64,000 nt of DNA from Rheinheimera tangshanensis (GTDB lineage: Bacteria > Pseudomonadota > Gammaproteobacteria > Enterobacterales > Alteromonadaceae), in the NCBI RefSeq assembly GCF_014645135.1, contig NZ_BMLH01000001.1, positions 62,001 to 126,000 on the forward strand, written 5' to 3'. A program made the translations under genes and the position numbers. The notes below the pieces were generated by a model that saw only the letters and a list, made by a program, of their open reading frames with translations, was not told where the DNA came from and did no database searches. Below are positions 15,563 to 27,977 of the stretch, piece by piece. Position 1 is the first letter of the stretch, and every line of letters begins with the position of its first letter.

Positions 15563-16522
15563 TCAGGATAAATACACATTATCCTGCTGTAATCTTGCTA
15601 AATGCACAAAGGCTTTGGGGGATTGGCCGTAGGTGCGTAAAAAAGCGCGGCGCATCCGTTCTTCGTCGCCAAAACCTGTCAGAGTTGCAATACGGCTGAT
15701 GGAGGAATGACCTTGTTCTATCAAGGATTGGGCCGCTTCCAGCCTTAGTTTTTCTATAGCTTTGGCCGGTGCTATGCCGGTTTGGTTGTGAAAGACCCTG
15801 CTAAAATGACGTGGACTCCAGTGCACATGTTCAGCTAAATCCTCCACTGTTAAATCTTTTTGCAGGTTCTCTTTGGCAAATTTAAGCGCGTCTCTGACTC
15901 TGTCTGAACTGGGTTCCAGTTCTGCCATTGCTGAAAACTGCGACTGCCCACCGGTCCTTCTATGATGCACTACCATCAGGCGCGCTATGCTTTTTGTGAC
16001 TTCAGCACCTAAGTCGGCCTCTACTAAAGCCAGAGCTAAGTCGATACAGGCGGTGGCTCCGGCTGATGTCCAGACCTGACCATCTTTGACATAAATTTTA
16101 TCTTCATCCACCAAAACTGCGGGATGTTGCTGCTGCAAATCCCGGCCCCAGGCCCAGTGGGTGGTGGCTCTTTTGCCATCCAATAAACCTGAGTTCGCCA
16201 ACACAAAAGCGCCACTACAAATACTGGCAATACGTTTTGTGTCAGAGGCCGCTTCTTTTAACTTTGCTTCTAAAGCCGGCATTGCTTTTGGGATCAGTAA
16301 AGCGCCTGCAATGATCAGAGTGTCATAGCTACCAAAGCCTATGGCTTGAGTCTCGATAACCACCCCGGTCGAACTTCTGACTGGGCCACCGTCCAGGGAC
16401 AAAGACGCAAACTGGTACTGGATTTTTTGCTGCATGCTATTGGCGAATTCAAAAACGGTCAGTGCGGCCAAATCGAGAATTTGGAAATCATCATAAACAA
16501 TGAGCCCGATACGCTTATTCAT
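15563..16522 (-). CDS. GlxA-type AraC family transcriptional regulator, 319 aa
   Basis: Residues 1-175 form a DJ-1/PfpI-like domain (start RIGLIVYDDFQILDLA, elbow ICSGAFVLANSGLLDG). Residues about 213-312 form the double helix-turn-helix AraC/XylS DNA-binding domain, with HWSPRHFSRVFHNQTG and a second helix pair GFGDEERMRRAF. This arrangement is typical of GlxA/FtrA-like regulators that sense small metabolites. The gene is divergent from the SDR gene at 16739 across 216 bases, so it may control that gene and itself. The effector is not predictable. Confidence 0.92.
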   Translation of the reverse strand: MNKRIGLIVYDDFQILDLAALTVFEFANSMQQKIQYQFASLSLDGGPVRSSTGVVIETQAIGFGSYDTLIIAGALLIPKAMPALEAKLKEAASDTKRIASICSGAFVLANSGLLDGKRATTHWAWGRDLQQQHPAVLVDEDKIYVKDGQVWTSAGATACIDLALALVEADLGAEVTKSIARLMVVHHRRTGGQSQFSAMAELEPSSDRVRDALKFAKENLQKDLTVEDLAEHVHWSPRHFSRVFHNQTGIAPAKAIEKLRLEAAQSLIEQGHSSISRIATLTGFGDEERMRRAFLRTYGQSPKAFVHLARLQQDNVYLS

Positions 16523-16738
16523 CCAATGTCCTTAAAGGTGGGTAATGATTGATAAAGTATAAATTTATGTTGCGCATTATTTGTAATTTGCAAGGCTTTT
16601 TCCAGCTGTTTTAAGTTTATTTCTCTTACTTTTCCTCAGTGGTGGGTTATGTCCTTAAATGCGTTTTTTGTGTCATTTATCTTATTTTCTGTTCTGCCAC
16701 AATGAACCTGTCTTCAACACCTACTCAAGGAAAATAAC

Positions 16739-17524
16739 ATGAACACTAAAACTGCTTTGATTACTGGCGCTTCATCTGGCATAGGTGCTGTATATGCAGA
16801 TCGCTTAGCCCGTCGTGGTTATGACCTCGTCCTGGTGGCCCGCAACAAAGAACGTCTGGAGGCTGTGGCATCGTCAATACGCAGCGAAACTGGTCGCACT
16901 GTGCAACTGATCCAGGCTGATTTAGCTAACCCGGCACAATCAGCTCAAGTGGAAGCTGTGCTGGCTAAAGGTGGTATTGAAGTGCTGGTGAATAACGCAG
17001 GTTTTGGTGCTGTAGCGCCTTTACTGCAAAGCGACATCAAAGATATGGTCAGCATGATTGATATCAATGTCACAGCTTTAACCCGCCTGACCTATGCCGC
17101 AGTACCTGCTTTCGTCAAACAAGGCAGCGGGACTTTAATTAATATCGCTTCTATAGTGGCTGTGGGGCCGGAAATTCTGAATGGAGTGTATGGCGCAACC
17201 AAAGCTTATGTGCTGGCACTGACTCAGTCACTGCAGCATGAACTTGCTTCGCAGGGCATTCGAATTCAGGCGGTATTGCCAGGTGCCACAGCGACAGATT
17301 TCTGGGGTGTGGCAGGCCTGCCGCATGAGCATTTGCCTGCTGAAATTGTGATGAACACAGCGGATATGGTGGATGCAGCTCTGGCTGGCCTGGATGCAGG
17401 TGAAGTGATCACTATCCCACCATTACAGGATGGCGCTGAATGGGATGCGTTTGAGGCTGCCCGTAAAGCATTATCACAACGGTTCGGCCATACAAAACCA
17501 GGCGCTCGTTACCAGGTTAAATAA
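16739..17524 (+). CDS. short-chain dehydrogenase/reductase, 261 aa
   Basis: This is a classical SDR with the NAD(P) glycine motif TGASSGIG (9-16), NNAG (85-88) and catalytic Ser138, Tyr151 and Lys155. An Arg pair (RR at 25-26 and R35) near the cofactor site favours NADPH, which is inference. The ATG has an AAGGAAAATAAC leader. The gene is divergent from the GlxA-like regulator and followed by a hairpin terminator, so it is probably a single-gene unit under that regulator. The substrate cannot be assigned from sequence alone. Confidence 0.9.
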   Translation: MNTKTALITGASSGIGAVYADRLARRGYDLVLVARNKERLEAVASSIRSETGRTVQLIQADLANPAQSAQVEAVLAKGGIEVLVNNAGFGAVAPLLQSDIKDMVSMIDINVTALTRLTYAAVPAFVKQGSGTLINIASIVAVGPEILNGVYGATKAYVLALTQSLQHELASQGIRIQAVLPGATATDFWGVAGLPHEHLPAEIVMNTADMVDAALAGLDAGEVITIPPLQDGAEWDAFEAARKALSQRFGHTKPGARYQVK

Positions 17525-17546
17525 TTGATTGGTAAAGAGGTTTGTT

Positions 17547-17574
17547 AAAGCCACAGCCTTAATGCTGTGGTTTT
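17547..17574. terminator. bidirectional terminator between SDR and thiF
   Basis: CCACAGC (17551-17557) and GCTGTGG (17564-17570) form a stem flanked by an A run on the left and TTTT on the right, so it can terminate both the SDR gene (+) and the thiamine operon (-). The two genes converge here. Confidence 0.75.
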
Positions 17575-17594
17575 AATTTGCCAAAAACCCTATT

Positions 17595-18341
17595 TCAGGT
17601 TGTTTTTTCAACCAGACAGCGGCAACCTTGAACTGGCATATCATAAGCAACGAACCGGAACCCCACCCCCTCAAATTGCCAGAATTTTGCCTGACGGTCT
17701 GGCTGAATAATTTGTTGAATGAGTAACATAGCTTGCATAGCGCCTATGATCCCAGGCAAAGGCGCTAATACGCCTAAGCTGCTGCAATTACCGGATTGAT
17801 CGGTTAAATTCGGGAATAAACAGCTGTAACAGGGGCTTGGGTTATGCGCAAAAGGCCAAAGCATTAACTGGCCTTGCTGGGCTATAGCGGCGGCACTAAT
17901 CAGGCTGATTTGATGCTGTTGGCAGAGTTTATTGATGAGCTTCCGGCTTAGGAAATTATCGGTGCAGTCTAATACCCAGTCAGTATTTGCCAATAAAGTT
18001 GCAGCATTGTCAGCGCCAAAATGCTGTTCTACAGCGCTTAGCTGTACATAAGGATTGAGCTGTTTAAGCTGGCGCGCCGCCATTTTGGCTTTGTTAAAGC
18101 CTCTGTCGCTGTCGCGAAATAATAGTTGCCGCTGCAGATTGGATAACTCCACTTTATCGCCGTCAACCAACGTCAGTTGGCCTATTCCCGAAGACACCAG
18201 ATACTGGCTGGCGGCATGGCCTAAACCACCACAACCTATCAGCAGTACCTTAGTTTGTTTTAGTTTCAGCTGAGCTGCTTCGCCAAAATCCGGCAACATC
18301 AGTTGGCGGCTATAACGGATAAATTCTAAATCACTGAGCAT
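17595..18341 (-). CDS. thiF: ThiF/MoeB-family sulfur-carrier adenylyltransferase, 248 aa
   Basis: The protein activates the ThiS C-terminal glycine by adenylation for thiazole sulfur transfer. The ATP motif GCGGLG is at 36-41, with Asp and Arg residues in GDKVELSNLQRQLLF. The zinc ligands CxxC (171, 174) and CxC (240, 242) are present. I chose the ATG at 18341 because GGAG lies 8 bases before it and [13 protein letters not shown] matches the family start; a longer frame reaches 18395. The start overlaps the end of thiDE by 16 bases, so it is the last gene of the operon. MoeB-like activity on other carriers is also possible. Confidence 0.92.
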   Translation of the reverse strand: MLSDLEFIRYSRQLMLPDFGEAAQLKLKQTKVLLIGCGGLGHAASQYLVSSGIGQLTLVDGDKVELSNLQRQLLFRDSDRGFNKAKMAARQLKQLNPYVQLSAVEQHFGADNAATLLANTDWVLDCTDNFLSRKLINKLCQQHQISLISAAAIAQQGQLMLWPFAHNPSPCYSCLFPNLTDQSGNCSSLGVLAPLPGIIGAMQAMLLIQQIIQPDRQAKFWQFEGVGFRFVAYDMPVQGCRCLVEKTT

Positions 18342-19882
18342 GGCTTTTGCTCCAGTTGGGCCTCGCTGATTAACTGTTGCATCTGTTGCACCCATAGTTT
18401 TGGCTCTGTGGCTTGAGCAAATCCCTGTACCACAGCTAAGTGCCTGATGTCCGTCGCCAACACAGCTTTGGCATTGCTTTCATTGATGCCACCAATAGCC
18501 ACCAACGGAATCTTTGGGAATAGGGCAGGATAGCGATTAAGCTTATACAAGCCCTGTAACTTGCCGCCCATCTCTTTGGTTTGGGTGGCAAAAATGGCAC
18601 CTATCGCCAGATAACTGGGCTGAAGTTGTTGTGCCCGTAGCAGCTTATAAAAACCATGGCTGGATACACCCAACCGCAGTCCCGCTTGTTGCAAAGCTGC
18701 TAAGTTGGCGCTGTTGATATCTTCCTGACCTAAATGCACACCATAAGCACCAAGTTCCAGCGCCAGCTGCCAGTGATCGTTAATAAACAGCTGAATATCA
18801 GGCTGATGACAAAGCTGAATTGCTTCTTTGATCTGTTGGCGTAGCTGCTGATCTGTATTTTTTATCCGTAGTTGCAGGGTTTTTACTCCGGCTGCTAAGG
18901 CTCTTTTTAACTCTGTGACTGAAGGCACTATCACATACAAACCTAAAGCAGCTTTTAAAGGAGCAAAGGCTTTGGCCTGTGGCTGGAGATGCTCAGTCAG
19001 CAGCTCTGGTAAATAATTTGGATTACGTGGAAACCCCCAATGGCCTAAAGTACCGTGATTTTCAGTGACAGCAACTGGCTGGCTTAAGCCCTGATTGATA
19101 TAAGTTTTAGCCACTACAAAAGCATCTTCCAGTGCATAACCTAAAGCCAAAGCTGCTGCCAAAGCACTACTAAAACTACAGCCTGTGCCGTGGTTCAAAT
19201 GATGTGGTTGGCGTGGGCTGCGCAGGCTGACTTTATTGGTATAAGCCGGATAACCGCGGTAACGAAAATCTGCACTAATAAAAAGCTGATCGGTGCAAGC
19301 TGTTGCCTGTTGATGACCACCTTTAACCAGTACTGTTTTTACGCCAGCTTTGAACAGCAGCTCAACAGCCTGTTTCATATCGGAGTTTTGAGCTAAAGCG
19401 TCCAACTCCGGCAGGTTAGGCGTCAGCACGTCAATCTGTGGCAATAAATGCTGCATCACCGCCTGATATAAATCGGCTTCTGCCATTGTTGAGCCAGAAC
19501 TGCTAATGGCGACAGGGTCGTAAATCACCAGTAAGTCAGGTTCGTTTTTTCTGAGCTGTTGTAAAAGATCAGTCAGCCACAGCACCTGTAGCTTATTCAC
19601 CAGCAAACCAATTTTAATGACAGCAGGTTGCGCATCTTTTAGTAAAGCCAAAGCTTGTTGTTGAAGCAAATCAACAGAGACTGCCATGCAGGCATCGACT
19701 GCGGTGCTATGCTGGGCGGTAATGGCGGTGATTAAAGTACATAGATGCAAAGGCTGTTCTGGCCTAGAAAAACTTTGAATAGTTTTTAAGTCGGCCTGAA
19801 TACCAGCGCCTGCGCTATTGTCTGACCCCGCGATACTCCAAATCACAGTGCTTTGATGTGCTCGATTTACTGAATAAGTCAT
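18326..19882 (-). CDS. thiDE: ThiD-ThiE fusion: HMP(-P) kinase / thiamine-phosphate synthase, 518 aa
   Basis: Residues about 10-275 are ThiD, which phosphorylates hydroxymethylpyrimidine twice; they show [18 protein letters not shown] and [14 protein letters not shown]. Residues about 305-505 are ThiE, which joins HMP-PP and thiazole phosphate; they show [20 protein letters not shown] and a VAIGGI phosphate-binding strand. The length equals the sum of both enzymes. The ATG at 19882 follows AGGAGG and overlaps the thiG stop as ATGA, which supports it over a TTG six codons upstream. Fusion ensures equal amounts of the two last-step enzymes. Confidence 0.93.
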   Translation of the reverse strand: MTYSVNRAHQSTVIWSIAGSDNSAGAGIQADLKTIQSFSRPEQPLHLCTLITAITAQHSTAVDACMAVSVDLLQQQALALLKDAQPAVIKIGLLVNKLQVLWLTDLLQQLRKNEPDLLVIYDPVAISSSGSTMAEADLYQAVMQHLLPQIDVLTPNLPELDALAQNSDMKQAVELLFKAGVKTVLVKGGHQQATACTDQLFISADFRYRGYPAYTNKVSLRSPRQPHHLNHGTGCSFSSALAAALALGYALEDAFVVAKTYINQGLSQPVAVTENHGTLGHWGFPRNPNYLPELLTEHLQPQAKAFAPLKAALGLYVIVPSVTELKRALAAGVKTLQLRIKNTDQQLRQQIKEAIQLCHQPDIQLFINDHWQLALELGAYGVHLGQEDINSANLAALQQAGLRLGVSSHGFYKLLRAQQLQPSYLAIGAIFATQTKEMGGKLQGLYKLNRYPALFPKIPLVAIGGINESNAKAVLATDIRHLAVVQGFAQATEPKLWVQQMQQLISEAQLEQKPCSVI

Positions 19883-20673
19883 GGCGCCTCCTGCAACCAA
19901 AACGGCATACCAAGCACAGGTGTAGAAGGGCTGGCAAAGTCCTGTTTCGGCATAGCACCCGCTACAAATGCAGAGCGGCCTGCGGATACAGCCTGAGAAA
20001 AAGCCTGAGCCATCAATACAGGATCTTTGGCCAAAGCCACCGCAGAATTTAACAATACGCCATCAAAACCCATTTCCATCACCTGACAGGCGTGACTGGG
20101 TACACCTAAACCTGCATCTACTATTAAAGTGGCGTCCGGTAAACGCTCTCGTAAAGTCCGCAGTGCATAAGGGTTGAGCACACCTAAGCCCGAACCTATA
20201 GGCGCAGCCCAGGGCATCAACACTTTGCAGCCGAGTTCATACAGTCTTTTGCAAAGCACCAAATCGTCAGTGCAATAAGGCAATACCTCAAAACCATCCG
20301 CCAGCAGTTGTTCGGCCGCTTGTAGCAATAAAATGGGGTCGGGCTGCAGGTTGTAGTCATCTCCTATCAGCTCCAGTTTTATCCAGTTAGTCTGGAAAAT
20401 TTCCCGCGACATCTGCGCTAAGGTCAAAGCTTGTTGCACTGAATGGCAACCTGCGGTATTGGGCAACAGCTTCAGTTTTAAATCGCGGATCAATTGCCAG
20501 AACTGCTCGCCGCCTTGTTGTTCAGGCGCTTGACGGCGCAGGCTTAAAGTCACAGCTTCACAACCACTTTGTTGCAGGGCTTGTTGCATCAAAGCCGGGT
20601 TTGGATACAAGGCGCTGCCTAAAATCAGCCTGCTGCTAAGGGTTTGGCCGTAAATGTTAAATTCGGATTGCAT
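19879..20673 (-). CDS. thiG: thiazole synthase ThiG, 264 aa
   Basis: ThiG condenses DXP, dehydroglycine and ThiS-thiocarboxylate sulfur into the thiazole ring. The TIM-barrel sequence shows NTAGC (72-76), the Schiff-base lysine in IKLELIGD (Lys99) and phosphate-binding PIGSGLG and [10 protein letters not shown] motifs. The length is normal for the family. It is two bases downstream of thiS and overlaps thiDE by four bases. Dehydroglycine is probably supplied by ThiO, since a glycine oxidase rather than ThiH is in this operon. Confidence 0.95.
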   Translation of the reverse strand: MQSEFNIYGQTLSSRLILGSALYPNPALMQQALQQSGCEAVTLSLRRQAPEQQGGEQFWQLIRDLKLKLLPNTAGCHSVQQALTLAQMSREIFQTNWIKLELIGDDYNLQPDPILLLQAAEQLLADGFEVLPYCTDDLVLCKRLYELGCKVLMPWAAPIGSGLGVLNPYALRTLRERLPDATLIVDAGLGVPSHACQVMEMGFDGVLLNSAVALAKDPVLMAQAFSQAVSAGRSAFVAGAMPKQDFASPSTPVLGMPFWLQEAP

Positions 20674-20675
20674 GC

Positions 20676-20880
20676 TTAACCTCCGGCTATAGGGCTGACA
20701 ATATCCAGCTGATCACCGGCTTTAAGCACTGTGTTTGGATACTGATTCGCCGCAATAAAGCAGCCATTTAATGCCACAGCAAAAGGGGCTTTAAAACGCG
20801 GCAATAGGTGGCTTAATTGGTTGGAGTTTAAGGTTTCGGTTTTGCCATTCAGCCAGATGTTTAGCTCTGTTTTCATATGC

Positions 20881-20888
<8 letters not shown>
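20676..20888 (-). CDS. thiS: sulfur carrier protein ThiS, 70 aa
   Basis: This small ubiquitin-like protein ends in the diagnostic Gly-Gly (SPIAGG) that is adenylated by ThiF and then carries the thiocarboxylate. The first ATG, at 20888, has AAGGA at a good distance and overlaps the thiO stop by eight bases; an ATG four codons in is possible but has a poorer ribosome site. The stretch VALNGCFI is the typical central strand. The gene lies between thiO and thiG as usual. Confidence 0.93.
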
Positions 20889-23924
<3,036 letters not shown>

Positions 23925-24027
23925 TTAATTTTCAACAGAGCTTGGGAAAAGCGTGGACAGCCATCAACAGATGAGCCGAATGAGTGCGCCAACAGGCAGA
24001 CGGATCACCGCCGCTGTATGCGCTCTT

Positions 24028-24125
24028 GTTTCCCTCCGCAGGTATTATCCTGTTCAGGTTCCACGGATTCCGCCCAAGGGCGGTCTCAGCTGACAAACCA
24101 GGTTTGTGCAGCACTCCGACAAGCT
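24028..24125 (-). ncRNA. TPP riboswitch (THI element) controlling the thiamine operon
   Basis: Reading the minus strand, the conserved THI-box elements occur in order: GGAGTGC, CTGAGA, GGAACCTG, then GGATAATACCTGCG and AGGGAAACAA. The variable P3 arm is the GC-rich ACCGCCC...GGGCGG hairpin. It precedes thiC in the same orientation. No strong T-tract terminator is evident between it and thiC, so control may act on translation or through another route; this is inference. Confidence 0.95.
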
Positions 24126-24274
24126 AAGTGTGGCCAGCATAAACAGCTTTTTTTCAGGCGGCAAGAGGAAATTGGTTTGGCTTGCACAGAGTAGGGCATG
24201 GACAGTGCCATAAAAATCGAGCCGAATTCAGACAATTTATGCTAATTTGCCTGCGGTTCTCATTTTGAAAAGAC

Positions 24275-25792
24275 TTGCTTTTGGACAGACGTCATTTTTT
24301 AGCTTTAAGTAGCACTATAGCTTTAGCCACTGCCGCTGGCTGCCAGTTTAGCCCGGCCACATCTTTGCCTGAAGCCTCTGACTGGCAGCAGCTAAAAGCG
24401 AACTTTTCCGGTCAGTTATTATTTCCTGCAGATGCAGGTTTTAGTCGTTTTTATAAAGCGGCCAACTCCCGTTATGACTCTATTGTTCCTGCCGTCATTG
24501 CCCGTTGTGTCAACACCACTGATGTGCAGTTGGTGTTAGCCTTCGCCAAAAAGTACCAATTACCTATTACAGGCCGCAGTGGTGGTCATAACTATGCTGG
24601 TTATTCCAGTACCAAAGGCATTTTGCTGGATTTAGCTTTAATGGCGGATATTCAGCTGGAGCCGGAAGACGACACAGCCTGGATAGGGGCTGGGGCAAAG
24701 CTCGGTGATATTTATGATCAGTTGAGTAAAAAAGGCCGCTCTATCCCTGGTGGTAGCTGTGTTGGCGTAGGTATTGCCGGTTTAACTCAGGGCGGTGGTT
24801 TTGGCATTGCAGACCGTTTGTATGGTTTAACCTGTGATGCCTTGCTGGAGGCCGAAGTTGTGACAGTGGACGGTGAGGTGCTGCGTTGTAATGAGCAGCA
24901 AAATGCTGAGTTATTCTGGGGCTTAAGAGGCGGTGGTGGCGGCCAGTTTGGCATAGTCACCCGCATGAAGTTTCAGACCTTTGCCACTACAGATATTTTA
25001 AGTTGCCATGCTTATTTTGCGTTAAAAGACGCATTGCCTGTATTGAATTTATGGCAACACTGGAGCCGTCAGTTACCCGAAGCTTTATGGTCTCAGGCGG
25101 CTTTGTGGTGGAGCGGCGAACCAGGCCATGAACCTCAATTACAAATACGGGTGACCAGTTTAGGCCAGATTAAGTTGTTGCAACAGCAATGGGTGAACTG
25201 GTTACGGCGTTTGCCAGTACAGCCTGTAGAGCAGGATGTGGTGCTGCATAATTATCGCGAATATATGTTGACCGACTGTGCTGGTTTGGAGATGCCAGAG
25301 TGCAAATTACCGCATCAATCAGAGCAAGCCAAACTAAAACGTGTGGCTATGGCGGGCAGCTCAGATTTTTTTAATCAAGCGATCAGCAGAGCCGGATTAG
25401 AGGCTTTATTGGGGCAGGTGCAGCAGCGCCAGCAACAAGGTTTATCCGGTGGTATTTTATTGACTCTGATGGGAGGCGCTATTAGTTCTGTACCAGCAGA
25501 TCACACAGCTTTTGCTCACAGAGATGCACTTTTTAGTGCTCAGTATCTGGTGAGCCGCCCTGTCGGCGCTGATGAAAAGTTAATGCGGGGCGCTGCGCTT
25601 TGGGTCAATCATATGCGCACTGTAATGCAACCTTACAGTACAGGTGGGGCCTATTTAAACTACACCGATGCTTTGATTAAAAACTGGTCTGAAGCTTATT
25701 ATGGTAAGCACTATGAAAAGTTACAGCAACTCAAGGGCCGTTACGACCCTGACCAGCTATTGCGGTTTGCTCAAGGCATAAAGCCAGCTTAA
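24275..25792 (+). CDS. exported FAD-linked oxidoreductase of the berberine-bridge type, 505 aa
   Basis: The N-terminus DRRHFLALSS with a following hydrophobic stretch is a twin-arginine signal, and AAGC (Cys23) could be a weak lipobox. The FAD-binding type 4 domain has RSGGHNYAGY with His105 and GGSCVGVGIAGL with Cys162, the two positions that bind FAD covalently in bicovalent BBE-like oxidases. The C-terminal BBE segment includes YLNYTDALIKNW. Such enzymes oxidise sugars or alcohols to lactones or aldehydes. The start is a TTG; no ATG fits the signal. The next gene, 19 bases away, is a lactonase-like protein, so carbohydrate oxidation is a reasonable guess. Confidence 0.88.
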   Translation: MLLDRRHFLALSSTIALATAAGCQFSPATSLPEASDWQQLKANFSGQLLFPADAGFSRFYKAANSRYDSIVPAVIARCVNTTDVQLVLAFAKKYQLPITGRSGGHNYAGYSSTKGILLDLALMADIQLEPEDDTAWIGAGAKLGDIYDQLSKKGRSIPGGSCVGVGIAGLTQGGGFGIADRLYGLTCDALLEAEVVTVDGEVLRCNEQQNAELFWGLRGGGGGQFGIVTRMKFQTFATTDILSCHAYFALKDALPVLNLWQHWSRQLPEALWSQAALWWSGEPGHEPQLQIRVTSLGQIKLLQQQWVNWLRRLPVQPVEQDVVLHNYREYMLTDCAGLEMPECKLPHQSEQAKLKRVAMAGSSDFFNQAISRAGLEALLGQVQQRQQQGLSGGILLTLMGGAISSVPADHTAFAHRDALFSAQYLVSRPVGADEKLMRGAALWVNHMRTVMQPYSTGGAYLNYTDALIKNWSEAYYGKHYEKLQQLKGRYDPDQLLRFAQGIKPA

Positions 25793-25811
25793 GAGACAAA
25801 GGATAGAACAG

Positions 25812-26666
25812 ATGAAATATAAGTTACTGATTTTATTGTTATCTTGTGGCGCTTTAGTTGTGCAGGCTGAAACATCAATCGACAGCACAGATTTTGTGCC
25901 TGACGGCGTTTTTCACGCCACCATAGAAGGTCCTGCCACAGACAAAAACGGTTATTTGTATGCGGTGAATTATGGTGTCGAAGGCACTATTGGCAAAGTC
26001 AGCCCTCAAGGTGAGGTGAGTTTAGCCCTGACCTTGCCCAAAGGCAGTATTGGCAACGGTATTCGTTTTGACCAAAAAGGCCTGATGTATATAGCCGATT
26101 ATACTGGCCATAATATCTGGCGTTACGACGGTAAACAGCTGCAACTGCATGCCCATCAACCTTTAATGTTTCAGCCCAACGATTTAACCATAGCGGCTAA
26201 TGGCGTTATTTTTGCCAGTGATCCGGACTGGAAAAACCGCAAAGGTCAGTTATGGCGTATTGAAACCGATGGTAGCTCCAGTCTGGTCGAAACAGACATG
26301 GGAACAACAAACGGCGTGGAAATCAGCCCGGATCAACGCCGATTGTATGTTAATGAAAGCGCGCAGCGCAGAGTCTGGGTGTATGACCTGGATAAAAAGC
26401 TGCAGGCCAGCAATAAAAGACTGCTGATCCAGTTCCCGGATTTTGGTTTGGATGGCATGCGTACTGATACCAAAGGCAATTTATATATAGCCCGTTATGG
26501 CAAAGGTGTGGTTGCCAAAGTCAGTTCGGATGGCAAGTTGCTAAAGGAATACCAGCTAAAAGGTGAGTTTCCGACCAACGTTACTTTCTCGCAAAAAGAC
26601 CCGACTTTGCTTTATGTTACGATGCAAAAACGTGGCGCTGTAGAGCTGATTAAGTTGTCGAAGTAG
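25812..26666 (+). CDS. secreted SMP-30/gluconolactonase-like beta-propeller protein, 284 aa
   Basis: A signal peptide (LLILLLSCGALVVQA) leads a six-bladed propeller of the SMP-30/LRE family, seen as repeats like DQKGLMYIADYTGHNIW, PNGVE-type TNGVEISPDQRRLYVNES and DTKGNLYIARYGKG. Members hydrolyse sugar lactones with a bound divalent metal. The ribosome site AAAGGA lies just before the ATG. Co-transcription with the exported FAD enzyme suggests an oxidase/lactonase pair in the periplasm. The substrate is unknown. Confidence 0.85.
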   Translation: MKYKLLILLLSCGALVVQAETSIDSTDFVPDGVFHATIEGPATDKNGYLYAVNYGVEGTIGKVSPQGEVSLALTLPKGSIGNGIRFDQKGLMYIADYTGHNIWRYDGKQLQLHAHQPLMFQPNDLTIAANGVIFASDPDWKNRKGQLWRIETDGSSSLVETDMGTTNGVEISPDQRRLYVNESAQRRVWVYDLDKKLQASNKRLLIQFPDFGLDGMRTDTKGNLYIARYGKGVVAKVSSDGKLLKEYQLKGEFPTNVTFSQKDPTLLYVTMQKRGAVELIKLSK

Positions 26667-26684
26667 TATCCGTTTTAAAACGAA

Positions 26685-26706
26685 AAAGCTGCTTTTCAGC
26701 AGCTTT
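26685..26706 (-). terminator. terminator of the 26725 gene
   Basis: AAAGCTGCT (26685-26693) and AGCAGCTTT (26698-26706) form a 9-bp stem with a TTTC loop. On the minus strand it is followed by a T run, so it best serves the 26725-26997 gene. It may also slow readthrough from the lactonase gene on the plus strand. Confidence 0.7.
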
Positions 26707-26724
26707 GATCACAAGACTATATGC

Positions 26725-26997
26725 TTAATGCACCTGATAATGCCGACAGAAAAAGTCGATCACTTTGTCCGGATCAGGACGGGTTTGCATATTATGTTTT
26801 AATGCCAGGCCTGCAGCTAGAGCGCGCAAGGTCACATCCAAAGGTGCACCTGCTGGTTTTTCAATTTGATAGTTCTGGAACAAAAAATTAATTGCTGCTC
26901 CGGCATAAGAGTTTACTGAATGTGAAGGCAGCAAACGTAGTTCCTGAAGACGTACTCCAAGTTCACGTATTCTTTGTAAGCGGCTGGCTTCGTTCAT
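26725..26997 (-). CDS. small conserved-looking protein of unknown function, 90 aa
   Basis: ATG 26997 is preceded by a strong AAGGAG site. The product is mostly helical by eye, with a charged N-terminus (RLQRIRELGVRLQELR) and a C-terminus rich in His and aromatic residues (VIDFFCRHYQ). It has no signal peptide or membrane segment. It has its own terminator and stands alone between the lactonase and the CBS protein. I do not recognise it. Confidence 0.75.
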   Translation of the reverse strand: MNEASRLQRIRELGVRLQELRLLPSHSVNSYAGAAINFLFQNYQIEKPAGAPLDVTLRALAAGLALKHNMQTRPDPDKVIDFFCRHYQVH

Positions 26998-27312
26998 TTG
27001 TATCTCCTTATCAAAAGCAGTGAAAGCTGATGCTTTATGTATCTGCCGCGATCGAAAAAGCTTTAATGAAATCGGCTTGAGGAGTTTTTTTTGGGACTAA
27101 GTTGCAGCTAAATAACTGATTCTATTTAATTCTATTTAGTTGAGGAAAACGCCGCCATAAACCAGGAAACCAGGCAGAGTGGAGGTCTTTGGAGGTACCC
27201 GTGCTCTGTGGCGGCTTTCAAAAACCCCGTTCCGCGGGAATGACTACGAAACGGGGAAAACCAGGAAGAAAAGCATGCTGTCGGGTTGTATTATCTTCCC
27301 GACAAGGGGCTA
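26998..27312 (+). other. 315-base intergenic region with a hairpin element
   Basis: No credible gene lies here. The part near 27000-27130 is AT-rich, with the 9-mer TTCTATTTA occurring twice in tandem, and is probably the promoter region of the 26725 gene. CCCCGTT (27225-27231) pairs with AACGGGG (27250-27256), enclosing TCCGCGGGAATGACTACG. GC hairpins with a CGGGAATGAC core resemble dispersed repeats known in proteobacteria, but only one copy was noticed in this window. Confidence 0.35.
27279..27304 (-). terminator. probable terminator of the CBS-domain gene
   Basis: TGTCGGG (27279-27285) pairs with CCCGACA (27298-27304). On the minus strand the stem is followed by GCATGCTTTTCTTCC, a moderate T-rich tail, nine bases after the CBS gene stop. 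Confidence 0.5.
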
Positions 27313-27873
27313 TCAGGCATACATACGGTCAAAAATATTCAAAAAAGTCGGAGCTTTTTCAATATGAACCGGAATATGCAGACGGTTGGCGATATCGCTT
27401 GCGGATATGACGCCGCGGATATGGTGTGATTCGGTATCTATCACCAAACAATGCTGCTCACCATTGTGTTGCAATGTGTTCAGTACATCGCCTATGGTGC
27501 AGTGTTTGATTTGCTCATAAGCTAAGGCTTTGATTTCAGAGCGCGGGCGCATTAAATCAGCCACTGTTAAATCAGTGCGATTCACACCTTTGCCTAAACG
27601 TTGCAATACATTCTGGATAGACAACTGTTCGTAGCTGATTAGACCAATCAATTCCTGATTGGCGTCTATCACCAGTTTTAATTTGGTATGTTCATGATTC
27701 ATCATGTCCTCTGCTTCGACTGCACAGGTATTCGAATCAATCATCATAGGGCTGTTGGTTTTAAAATCAGACACAAAGTCCAGCGCTGCTGAGTTTAAAT
27801 TGGCTTCAGCAAATTCGGCTGGCTGAACTAAATGGTCTATTACATCAACGTTGAATAAATTTAACTTTTTCAT
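27313..27873 (-). CDS. CBS-domain pair protein, 186 aa
   Basis: Two CBS motifs are visible. One spans about residues 35-95 (MMIDSNTCAVEAEDMM, LVIDANQELIGLIS) and the second about 105-170 (VADLMRPR, HCLVIDTESHHIRGVISASDI). CBS pairs bind adenosyl nucleotides and act as energy sensors or regulatory modules. There is no attached enzyme, so it is a stand-alone type. The ribosome site is GAGAGG. The partner is unknown. Confidence 0.85.
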   Translation of the reverse strand: MKKLNLFNVDVIDHLVQPAEFAEANLNSAALDFVSDFKTNSPMMIDSNTCAVEAEDMMNHEHTKLKLVIDANQELIGLISYEQLSIQNVLQRLGKGVNRTDLTVADLMRPRSEIKALAYEQIKHCTIGDVLNTLQHNGEQHCLVIDTESHHIRGVISASDIANRLHIPVHIEKAPTFLNIFDRMYA

Positions 27874-27977
27874 AGAAACCTCTCGTCAGTCCGCTCAGAG
27901 GCAGCGAAACTGAAATCAATACAATGGATGTGTCAGATAGTGACTAAAAAGCCGGAAACTCTGACAATTTCAATGAT

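Noticed and set aside
27179-27410. Short overlapping plus-strand frames near the CBS gene
   Set aside because: They run through a hairpin element and into the CBS gene on the other strand and have no family-like features.
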